DNA of 5,818 bases from Bacteroidales bacterium (GTDB lineage Bacteria > Bacteroidota > Bacteroidia > Bacteroidales > NBLH01), in NCBI GenBank assembly GCA_027083715.1, contig JALWNR010000206.1, positions 1-5,818 of the forward strand. Reading direction: 5' to 3'. Shown piece after piece: positions 1-5,537 of the stretch. Made by a program: the position numbers and the translations under genes. Numbering within the stretch: the stretch's first letter is position 1; the number at the start of each line of letters is the position of its first letter. The notes below the pieces were generated by a model. The model was not told the origin of the DNA, did no database searches, and saw nothing but the letters and a program-made list of their open reading frames with translations.

Positions 1-101
1 GAGGCACCGAATTCCGCCGACATATCTTTATATTTCAAGGAATTCGTAACGAAGTAGATGCGTGAAGAGAATTTCAAGCGACACCCAACCTTTAGCCTCA
101 T
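1..101 (-). CDS. possible short ORF running off the left edge (doubtful)
   Basis: On the minus strand an ATG at 101-99 opens a frame that stays open to the window edge, about 33 codons, reading MRLKVGCRLKF and later KYKDMSAEFGA. The same frame is open further upstream to a stop at 257-255, about 84 open codons in all, but without an earlier ATG. I recognise no domain, signal peptide or ribosome binding site. The frame runs back through two strong stem-loops, which argues that the stretch is a structured intergenic or repeat sequence rather than a gene. The continuation to the left is unseen. Confidence that this is a real gene is low. Confidence 0.15.
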   Translation of the reverse strand, partial: MRLKVGCRLKFSSRIYFVTNSLKYKDMSAEFGA

Positions 102-174
102 GAGCCGAAGGCGAATAAATTTGAGTGTGTTTGTTTTGTGATAAAACTCACTTAATGTATTGTAATGTAACTGT

Positions 175-207
175 AACAAAAGCGGTGAACTGCGAAGCAC
201 CTCACCG
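175..207 (-). terminator. candidate rho-independent terminator for the leftward nucleotidase gene
   Basis: Positions 183-207 fold into a hairpin: CGGTGA at 183-188 pairs with TCACCG at 202-207, two mismatches follow, then TGC at 191-193 pairs with GCA at 197-199 around a GAA loop. Read on the minus strand the stem is followed directly by CTTTTGTT (182-175), the expected U-rich tail. It lies about 137 bases past the stop codon of the nucleotidase gene, which is far but acceptable. The alternative is a REP-like palindrome with no terminator role. Confidence 0.4.
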
Positions 208-218
208 AAGGTAATTTT

Positions 219-243
219 GCGGGCTAATATTTTTATTGCCTGC
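219..243. repeat. compact stem-loop with a competing long-range partner
   Basis: GCGGGC (219-224) pairs with GCCTGC (238-243), including one G-T pair. After a bulged T at 225, AATA (226-229) pairs with TATT (234-237) around a TTTT loop. The left arm has a second perfect partner: TTGCGGG at 217-223 matches CCCGCAA at 260-266. The two pairings exclude each other. No U-tract follows on either strand, so this is not a simple terminator. Confidence 0.45.
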
Positions 244-343
244 CGGATTATAGTTTAAACCCGCAAGTAATTCAGCTTTTTCATAACCAAATAACTTACG
301 GATTCAAAATAATGGGAAAGCTAGCTGAAAAGACAATTAATGT

Positions 344-1777
344 TTACCGGCGTGCTTTATTATCCAAATAATTATTTAATGGATTACTATTGCTTGTATT
401 TAAAGATTTTATCCAATCGATCAAAGGTTGACGATAATTTACCGATAAATTATAAGGTGTATCATCATATTTTTTAAATTCATCATCGGCAGAATATAAA
501 TAATCGGTAGTTAATACTTTATAAGTTTTATCCGCTTCAATCGGGGAGCCGTCTGAGAGTTTATAAGCTCCAATAGTTGTCATTCCTCCAAGCAAATAAT
601 TATCAACACATTCAATCAATTCACTACCTTTTAGTTCTAATTGTACAATTGAGTTTTCAAAAGGTAATAAACCGACAATTGTTTTTAAACTAATTGATCC
701 TTGTGGAATATCTTGTCTAATACCGCCTTGATTGGTAATAGAAACATCTGCATCAGGAAAACTTATCAACCACGAATCGCAAACCATATTACCCATTGCA
801 ACAGATTTCTCATCTATAGTTTGTGAGCAATAACCAATATCTTCCGATAATGCATCTTCAACTTTTAATTCCCATTTTTCAACAATTCCCGCAACTTCTT
901 CATCCTTTACGGTTCCTGTATTTGGAATGATACTTGAAGAAACTACTTTGCAATTTTTTGTTTCGGGTAAATATTCAAGTTCTATCTTTACATAATTTTC
1001 CAAATTAGCTCCCGATTCAACAATTTCCACACCATCCACACTTTGTTCTATTCGCTCATGACAATGTCCGCCGGTAATCAAAGGAATATTAAATTTTTTA
1101 GCTGTTGGAGCTAATGCTTTCATTTCTTCGCTACATATATGCCCAACAACAATTATTACATCAGCTCCTTGTTCTTTCAGTTTGGAAGCATACTTTTCAA
1201 TGGCATCAGCATAAGGAATAAAATAATAGTCTTTAACATTTTCAGGAAAAGTAGTATAAGGAGTACTTAAAGTCGTTAAACCTATAATTCCAAGTTTTAT
1301 TCCTGCAATATTTTTAATTATATAGGGTTTGACAAAATCAGGAGTATTACCTGTACTTTTTTCAATAATATTTGCAGATATAACAGGAAAAGTCATTTGA
1401 TTTGCCAAGCGGTAACGCAATGTATCCACAGAAAAATCAAAATCATGATTTCCTAATGCAGCTACATCATAGCCCATAGCATTCATAGTTTCTACCATCG
1501 AAATACCACGAAACCATGTAGATATTGCCGGACCTGTCCACATATCACCACCACTTATTATCAACACATTATCTTCGGTGTTTTCAATAGATTTCCATGC
1601 AGCAGCCATTGTTGCAGCCCCCCCCGTTTCATTAGTGGCTTCCATCCAACCATGTTCATCATTCGTATATAAAACGGTAAATTTAACTTTTTCGGAAAGC
1701 TTTTCGTTATTCTGCCTGCAAGAAGTAAGCGAAATGAAAAAAAAAGCTATGAAAAAAAAATAAAGTTTGGTTTTCAT
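344..1777 (-). CDS. 5'-nucleotidase / UshA-family metallophosphatase, lipoprotein
   Basis: 477 residues. A hydrophobic N-terminus ends in lipobox LTSC with Cys20, so the mature protein should be a lipoprotein held in the cell envelope. The N-terminal metallophosphatase domain shows the full two-metal motif set in order: TNDEHG (Asp40, His42), GGD (Asp78), GNHDFD (Asn110, His111), GH (His213) and GGHCHE (His238, His240). The C-terminal 5'-nucleotidase domain (about 315-450) has NQGGIR (349-354) and GLLPFENS (369-376), which form the substrate-binding half in UshA/CD73-type enzymes. The length is a little short of typical UshA but complete. The family removes phosphate from 5'-nucleotides and sometimes UDP-sugars or cyclic nucleotides; exact specificity cannot be read here. 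The gene diverges from ygeY. The chosen ATG is fixed by the signal peptide. Odd points are a G8 run at 1625-1618 and two T9 runs in the signal-peptide codons. Confidence 0.93.
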   Translation of the reverse strand: MKTKLYFFFIAFFFISLTSCRQNNEKLSEKVKFTVLYTNDEHGWMEATNETGGAATMAAAWKSIENTEDNVLIISGGDMWTGPAISTWFRGISMVETMNAMGYDVAALGNHDFDFSVDTLRYRLANQMTFPVISANIIEKSTGNTPDFVKPYIIKNIAGIKLGIIGLTTLSTPYTTFPENVKDYYFIPYADAIEKYASKLKEQGADVIIVVGHICSEEMKALAPTAKKFNIPLITGGHCHERIEQSVDGVEIVESGANLENYVKIELEYLPETKNCKVVSSSIIPNTGTVKDEEVAGIVEKWELKVEDALSEDIGYCSQTIDEKSVAMGNMVCDSWLISFPDADVSITNQGGIRQDIPQGSISLKTIVGLLPFENSIVQLELKGSELIECVDNYLLGGMTTIGAYKLSDGSPIEADKTYKVLTTDYLYSADDEFKKYDDTPYNLSVNYRQPLIDWIKSLNTSNSNPLNNYLDNKARR

Positions 1778-1806
1778 ATTTGATAATTTTTAAAATAGAG
1801 AATGCG

Positions 1807-1834
1807 AAAATATAAAAATCATTTTGTTAAGCAA
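1807..1834 (-). promoter_or_regulatory. candidate Bacteroidota-type promoter for the nucleotidase gene
   Basis: On the minus strand a TTG (1834-1832) is followed after 17 bases by TATATTTT (1814-1807), a partial match to the -33 TTTG / -7 TAnnTTTG pattern of the Bacteroidota primary sigma factor. It lies about 30 bases upstream of the ATG at 1777. The last base of the -7 element deviates and the -33 element is short, so the call is tentative. Confidence 0.3.
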
Positions 1835-1853
1835 GATAAAGCTACTAACTTTA
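1823..1853 (+). promoter_or_regulatory. candidate Bacteroidota-type promoter for ygeY-ygeW
   Basis: TTTG at 1823-1826 is followed after exactly 19 bases by TAACTTTA at 1846-1853, which matches TAnnTTTG except at the last base, with the spacing expected in this phylum. Transcription would begin near 1858-1861 and leave a leader of about 120 bases before the ygeY ATG. It overlaps the candidate promoter facing the other way, so one regulator could act on both genes. This is inferred from consensus only. Confidence 0.4.
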
Positions 1854-1887
1854 TCGGCTAATTTTTCAAAAAATAAACTTAATTTCT

Positions 1888-1934
1888 TACAGTTTAATCA
1901 CCAAAAATCACTGTATATCAACCAATACAGTTTA
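1888..1934 (+). promoter_or_regulatory. alternating inverted repeats in the ygeY leader
   Basis: TACAGTTTA occurs twice (1888-1896 and 1926-1934), and its inverse ACTGTA sits between the copies at 1910-1915. The central ACTGTA can pair with either flank, with 15 or 10 bases between arms. This could be an operator with repeated half-sites or a leader RNA with two mutually exclusive hairpins. The arms are only 6 bp in AT-rich DNA, so chance is possible. Confidence 0.3.
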
Positions 1935-1982
1935 TCGTTAAGAGTGAATATACACTATTTAATTATAATTAAAATTTTTTCT

Positions 1983-3176
1983 ATGAAAGATATTTATAAA
2001 AAAATCAATGAATTAGCAGAAAAGTACCGCGATTATACCGCTCAAAACCTTTCTAAATTAATAAAGATTAAATCATTGAGCATGCAAGAAAAAGAGGTAC
2101 AACATGAACTAAAACGCCAGATGGAAGAAGCCGGCTTTGATGAAGTTCGCTTTGATGGTTTGGGTAATGTAATCGGTCGCATCGGTAACGGAAAAAAAAT
2201 ACTTGCTATTGACGGGCATATGGATACCGTTGATTTAGGAAATTTGGAAAACTGGGATTTTGACCCGCTGGGCGGCGAAATTAAAGATGGATATGTTCAC
2301 GGGCGTGGTTCTGTGGATCAGGAAGGTGGACCGGCTGCTTTTGTAACTGCCGGCAGGATTTTAAAAGATTTAGGCTTTGACCGCGATATGACCATTTACT
2401 TTGTTGGTAGTGTAATGGAAGAAGATTGCGATGGGCTTTGCTGGAAATACATTGTTGAAGAAGAAAAAATTCGTCCTGATTTTGCAATTAGTACAGAGCC
2501 TACTAATTTAGGAATATATCGCGGACATCGCGGACGCATGGAAATGCGCGTAGTTTTTCATGGAATTTCTTGCCACGGCTCAGCCCCCGAACGCGGAGAT
2601 AATGCCATTTACCGTGCATCGCGCGCAGCACTTGAAATAGAGAAACTTAACCTTCGGTTAAAAGACGATGAATTTTTGGGAAAAGGAACCGTAACCATTT
2701 CTGAATTTAAATCGGGTAGTCCATCACTTTGTGCGGTGGCTGATTATGCACATTTGCATCTTGACCGCCGCTTAACATGGGGCGAAACCAAAGAAACAGC
2801 CGTTGCCGAAGTGGAAGAACTTGTAAAAGACCTTGGCGGGAAAGTGGAAGTGCTGTATTACGAAGAAGAAGCATGGACAGGCTTAAAATACGGTATGGAA
2901 AAATATTATCCTACTTGGAAAATCCCTGTAGAACATGAAATTGTACAAACCGGCAAAAAAACTTATGAGCAGCTTTTTAATGAAGCTCCGCGTATTGATA
3001 AATGGACTTTTTCAACCAACGGAGTAACAATCAATGGATTGTACGGCATTCCAACCATTGGGTTCGGTCCCGGAAACGAAGTTTTGGCACATGCTCCCAA
3101 CGAAAAAGTTCCGATTGACCATCTGGTAACAGCCTCTGCTTTTTATGCAGGATTTGCTTATACAATGGAGTTATAA
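1983..3176 (+). CDS. ygeY: YgeY-family M20 metallohydrolase
   Basis: 397 residues from the ATG at 1983, close to the roughly 400 of E. coli YgeY. This start is preferred over an in-frame ATG at 1824 because the extra 53 residues are low-complexity AT-derived sequence and would span the promoter and leader. M20 dinuclear-metal residues are all present: His79 and Asp81 in DGHMDT, bridging Asp112 in GRGSVDQ, catalytic Glu146 with ligand Glu147 in MEEDCDG, Glu172 in STEPT, and His370 in LAHAPNE. His198 in CHGSAPERGDNAI lies in the dimerisation domain. DEFLGKGT, DRRLTWGET and DKWTFSTNG are long matches to the YgeY subfamily as I recall it, so this is not a generic peptidase. The family was named for co-occurrence with selenium metabolism and is now tied to anaerobic purine/urate breakdown; amide or ureido hydrolysis is the likely chemistry. 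It is probably cytoplasmic and cotranscribed with ygeW 30 bp downstream. Confidence 0.92.
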   Translation: MKDIYKKINELAEKYRDYTAQNLSKLIKIKSLSMQEKEVQHELKRQMEEAGFDEVRFDGLGNVIGRIGNGKKILAIDGHMDTVDLGNLENWDFDPLGGEIKDGYVHGRGSVDQEGGPAAFVTAGRILKDLGFDRDMTIYFVGSVMEEDCDGLCWKYIVEEEKIRPDFAISTEPTNLGIYRGHRGRMEMRVVFHGISCHGSAPERGDNAIYRASRAALEIEKLNLRLKDDEFLGKGTVTISEFKSGSPSLCAVADYAHLHLDRRLTWGETKETAVAEVEELVKDLGGKVEVLYYEEEAWTGLKYGMEKYYPTWKIPVEHEIVQTGKKTYEQLFNEAPRIDKWTFSTNGVTINGLYGIPTIGFGPGNEVLAHAPNEKVPIDHLVTASAFYAGFAYTMEL

Positions 3177-3206
3177 ACATTTTTTAATGAAAAAAACAGT
3201 TTAAAT

Positions 3207-4391
3207 ATGGATATAAAAAAATTAATCGACGAAGTAGAACAAATAAACAGTGGTTTATACCAAAAAGATTTTCTTTTAACTTGGGAAAAAAGCGAAAGTG
3301 CTTTGCGTCGGGTATTACAAGTAGCTGATATTTTACGCGAAATGCGTATGCAAAATATTTCACCTAAGGTGTTTGATTCAGGTTTGGCGGTTTCTATTTT
3401 CAGAGATAATTCCACACGTACCCGATTTTCTTATGCTTCGGCTGCAAATCTGCTGGGACTGGAAGTTCAGGATATGGACGAGCAAAAATCGCAAATTGCT
3501 CATGGCGAAACCGTACGCGAAACAGCCAATATGATTTCTTTCCTTACGGATTTTATTGGTATTCGCGATGATATGTTCCTTGGCGAAGGCAACAAATACA
3601 TGCGCGAAGTGGGTGAGGCTCTGGACGATGGTTTTGCTCAGGGAGTACTGCCCGTGCGTCCGGGAATTGTAAATTTGCAGTGCGATATGGATCATCCTAC
3701 CCAATCAATGGCAGATTTACTGCACCTGAAACATGAATACGGCTCGTTGGAAAACCTGCGCGGCAAAAAACTGGTAATGAGTTGGGCATATTCGCCAAGT
3801 TACGGTAAGCCGCTTTCTGTTCCACAAGGAATTATAGGATTAATGTCTCGTTTTGGTATGGACATCACCCTGGCTTACCCCGAAAGTTACGAATTGATTC
3901 CTGAAATTGTGGATATTGCTAAACATAATGCACGAAACAGTGGAGGAAATTTTAAAATTGTCAATTCAATGGAGGAAGCAGTTAAAGATGCCGATATTGT
4001 GTATCCGAAAAGCTGGGCACCTTTCCACATTATGCAAGAACGCACCAAACTGTTACAAGCAGGTGATAAAGCTGGATTAGACGCTTTAGAACAATCTTGC
4101 CTCGCCGAAAATGCAAAATTTAAAAACTGGGAGTATAACGAAAAAATGCAAAAACTTACCAAGCAAAAAGATGCTTTGTATATGCACTGCCTTCCGGCTG
4201 ATATTTCGGGTGTTTCGTGTAAAGAAGGCGAAGTGGACGGTAAAACTTTTGAGCAATATCGTATCAAAACTTATAAAGAGGCTAGCTTTAAGCCCTATAT
4301 TATTGCTGCAATGATGTTTACAAATCGTTTTGAATATCCGGTACAAGTTTTAAAGTCCATTTTAGAAAATGGCAGAAAAAGGGTACTCTAA
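3207..4391 (+). CDS. ygeW: knotted carbamoyltransferase YgeW
   Basis: 394 residues, the normal size for YgeW. The carbamoyl-phosphate site is intact: FRDNSTRTRFS with Ser69-Thr-Arg-Thr72, then HGETVRETANM (His99-Gly-Glu101) and DHPTQSMADL (His163-Pro-Thr-Gln166). The second domain carries SPSYGKPLSVPQG (196-208), DIVYPKSWAP (263-272) and HCLPAD (327-332). These are the signatures of YgeW rather than ornithine or aspartate carbamoyltransferase, and they place it in the knotted-fold branch with N-acetylornithine-type enzymes. The E. coli enzyme was long described as a transcarbamylase of unknown substrate. Recent work places it in anaerobic urate catabolism, possibly acting on a ureido-propionate intermediate to give carbamoyl phosphate; I recall this but cannot confirm it here. 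The 30-bp gap and shared strand imply an operon with ygeY. No carbamate kinase gene is visible nearby to use the carbamoyl phosphate. Confidence 0.94.
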   Translation: MDIKKLIDEVEQINSGLYQKDFLLTWEKSESALRRVLQVADILREMRMQNISPKVFDSGLAVSIFRDNSTRTRFSYASAANLLGLEVQDMDEQKSQIAHGETVRETANMISFLTDFIGIRDDMFLGEGNKYMREVGEALDDGFAQGVLPVRPGIVNLQCDMDHPTQSMADLLHLKHEYGSLENLRGKKLVMSWAYSPSYGKPLSVPQGIIGLMSRFGMDITLAYPESYELIPEIVDIAKHNARNSGGNFKIVNSMEEAVKDADIVYPKSWAPFHIMQERTKLLQAGDKAGLDALEQSCLAENAKFKNWEYNEKMQKLTKQKDALYMHCLPADISGVSCKEGEVDGKTFEQYRIKTYKEASFKPYIIAAMMFTNRFEYPVQVLKSILENGRKRVL

Positions 4392-4411
4392 AAAGTGTAT
4401 TCGTAACTTCA

Positions 4412-4445
4412 TATTGGAATTAATTACTAATGCGAATTAAGAGTT
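4412..4445 (+). repeat. left terminal inverted repeat
   Basis: Three blocks match the right arm in reverse complement: 4412-4427 (16 bases), TAATGC at 4428-4433, and AATTAAGAGTT at 4435-4445. The single mismatch is G4434 against the partner of A4702. It begins 20 bases past the ygeW stop codon. Confidence 0.7.
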
Positions 4446-4496
4446 GAATTTAATAAAATTTAAGATTTTACGGATTATAAAAAACGGTTTTCACTG

Positions 4497-4516
4497 TTGT
4501 TCAGCAAGCTGAACAA
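4497..4516. repeat. short near-perfect palindrome inside the element
   Basis: TTGTTCAGC (4497-4505) and GCTGAACAA (4508-4516) are perfect complements separated by two A residues. In RNA this gives a tight stable hairpin. It has no U-tract on either strand. It may be a protein-binding site or simply part of the folded element. Confidence 0.5.
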
Positions 4517-4690
4517 GAATAGAAACACAGATTTAACGGAGAAACACAGGTTTTCACCGATGAAATTATTAAAAAATCTGTGTTAAACAGTGAAAATCTG
4601 TTTAATCAGTGTTCCTATTTTTTAACGTAGTTAAAAACAGTGTTTTATCCGTTTTGTAAATCAGTAAAACTTTTATTCTCTTCATTTTTT

Positions 4691-4728
4691 AACTCTTAAT
4701 TAGCATTACTGTGTAATTAATTCCAATA
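4691..4728 (-). repeat. right terminal inverted repeat
   Basis: Complement of the left arm in blocks 4713-4728, 4703-4708 and 4691-4701, with a 4-base insertion at 4709-4712 relative to the left arm. It ends 16 bases before the ATG of the phosphatase gene, so any promoter for that gene must lie mostly inside the element. Confidence 0.7.
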
Positions 4729-4744
4729 CAACAATATACATTTA

Positions 4745-5491
4745 ATGATTATACATCAATACATAAAACGGGGCAGCAATCATCCGGATTATTGTGAAGA
4801 TTTTTTAATTGTTTCCAAAAAAAATGATTATATGCTTTTTGGTGTTTTTGATGGATGCAGCTCTGGTAGCGATTCACATTTTGCATCGGCATTAATTGGA
4901 AAAATTATTAAAGCAGAGTTTCTGAAAATGGAAATTAAACGAAAAGACAAGATAGAAAAAAACCTAAAAACCTTGCTCTTCAATAGTTTAATGTCATTAA
5001 AAAAGTTAAAAGAAACACTTTTGCTGGATGAATACGAGGAACTTTTATCAACCATTATTTTATTTTTATACGATACAACAAAAAATAATGGAATTATTGT
5101 TGTTTCAGGAGACGGACTAGTTTCAATTAACGGCACAGAAACAATTATTGACCAAAATAATGCCCCCCGCTACCCTGCTTATTATTTGGATGAGATGTAT
5201 GACCGGATTAGTTTTAACACATGGTACGGGTCTTATAATAAAACATTTGAAGTCAGTGAGCTAGTAGATGTAAGTATTTCCACCGATGGTGTATTATCTT
5301 TTACAGGACAAAAACAAACAGAAAATGAGGAAAAAGTAATTAATGTAGTAGATTATTTGCTGAAAGATGATTTTTTAATAACTAATAAAGCAATGGCAGG
5401 ACGTAAAGTAAACATCCTGAATAAAAAATATGGTTTGCAAAACTTTGATGATTTAGGACTCATCCGAATTGTGAAAAAGCCAAAAAAATAG
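4745..5491 (+). CDS. PP2C-family serine/threonine phosphatase, single domain
   Basis: 248 residues with the PP2C motif order. YCEDF (Asp19) and FGVFDGCSSG (Asp36-Gly37) form the first metal-binding segment. LST (101-103) corresponds to the usual [AS]T strand, SGDG (121-124) to the GDS/GDG motif, ISTDGV (Asp181) to the third metal segment, and FDDLGLI (Asp235-Asp236) to the C-terminal DD motif. The family removes phosphate from Ser/Thr in a Mg/Mn-dependent way. There is no signal peptide, membrane segment or extra sensor domain, so it should be cytoplasmic and needs a partner for targeting. No kinase or FHA gene is in view. The region is very AT-rich (hand count: 18 G+C in 4921-4980, 11 in 5041-5100). 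The start follows the MITE-like element by 16 bp with no clear ribosome binding site. A PP2C fold is quite sure; activity and substrate are not known. Confidence 0.83.
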   Translation: MIIHQYIKRGSNHPDYCEDFLIVSKKNDYMLFGVFDGCSSGSDSHFASALIGKIIKAEFLKMEIKRKDKIEKNLKTLLFNSLMSLKKLKETLLLDEYEELLSTIILFLYDTTKNNGIIVVSGDGLVSINGTETIIDQNNAPRYPAYYLDEMYDRISFNTWYGSYNKTFEVSELVDVSISTDGVLSFTGQKQTENEEKVINVVDYLLKDDFLITNKAMAGRKVNILNKKYGLQNFDDLGLIRIVKKPKK

Positions 5492-5520
5492 CCGCAGAAA
5501 ACTGCAGCTGATTTTTATTT
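5481..5520. terminator. bidirectional rho-independent terminator
   Basis: Positions 5490-5509 form an 8-position stem with an AAAA loop (5498-5501), overlapping the last bases of the phosphatase stop codon. On the plus strand there is one C-A mismatch and the tail is TGATTTTTATTT. On the minus strand the mismatch becomes a G-U pair and the tail is a run of seven T after TA (5490-5482). It should end transcription from both convergent genes, and is stronger leftward, for the DUF5684 gene. Confidence 0.7.
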
Positions 5521-5537
5521 ATATAGATAGGCAGAAA

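Larger units (their letters stand above)
102..343. other. intergenic stretch with stem-loops, no confident gene
   Basis: No plus-strand frame is open for a useful length here, and the only long minus-strand frame lacks a start codon. The stretch carries two compact hairpins (183-207 and 219-243), a competing longer-range pairing (217-223 with 260-266) and a further 7-bp inverted repeat, TTCAGCT at 271-277 with AGCTGAA at 323-329. Its base composition is mixed, with GC-rich stems in an AT-rich background. It may be the 3' untranslated region of the leftward nucleotidase gene, a dispersed palindromic repeat, or both. Confidence 0.5.
4412..4728. mobile_element. MITE-like non-coding palindromic element
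   Basis: The spacer between ygeW and the phosphatase gene is one large imperfect palindrome. Its ends are perfect inverted repeats of 16 bases (TATTGGAATTAATTAC at 4412-4427 and its complement at 4713-4728). They continue, after a 4-base gap and one mismatch, to 33 matched bases per arm. Weaker complementarity extends inward through about 4464-4498 against 4634-4672. The interior has a 20-base near-perfect palindrome at 4497-4516 and an 11-base inverted repeat (4524-4534 with 4574-4584). There is no ORF. Each end carries TA; if these are target duplications the element proper is 4414-4726, as expected for IS630/Tc1-like movers. The other reading is a large transcribed hairpin or an old dispersed repeat. 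Multiple copies elsewhere would settle this. Confidence 0.6.

Noticed and set aside
8..46. Inverted repeat CGAATTCC (8-15) with GGAATTCG (39-46) as a terminator
   Set aside because: The 23-base spacing and lack of a U-tract make a terminator unlikely, and the core is an EcoRI-type palindrome that is self-complementary anyway.
1..57. C-terminus of a plus-strand gene ending in TAG at 55-57
   Set aside because: The 18 residues show no recognisable motif, and all three plus frames are open for a similar short distance, so nothing supports coding.
1824..1982. In-frame N-terminal extension of YgeY by 53 residues from the ATG at 1824
   Set aside because: The extra residues are AT-derived low-complexity sequence unlike the YgeY family, and they would cover the best promoter candidate and the leader repeats. 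The ATG at 1983 gives the expected family length.
1578..4346. Several antisense or alternate-frame open stretches inside the nucleotidase, ygeY and ygeW genes
   Set aside because: They overlap well-supported genes, lack domains or starts in context, and their composition is that of shadow frames.
42..4407. Shared ATTCGTAAC at 42-50 and 4399-4407 as a repeat or target duplication linking the left region and the MITE-like element
   Set aside because: A 9-base match in AT-rich DNA with unrelated flanks is easily due to chance.
4552..4565. Small stem TTTCA / TGAAA with CCGA loop as a terminator for ygeW
   Set aside because: The stem is only 5 bp and no T-run follows, so it is better seen as part of the larger palindromic element.
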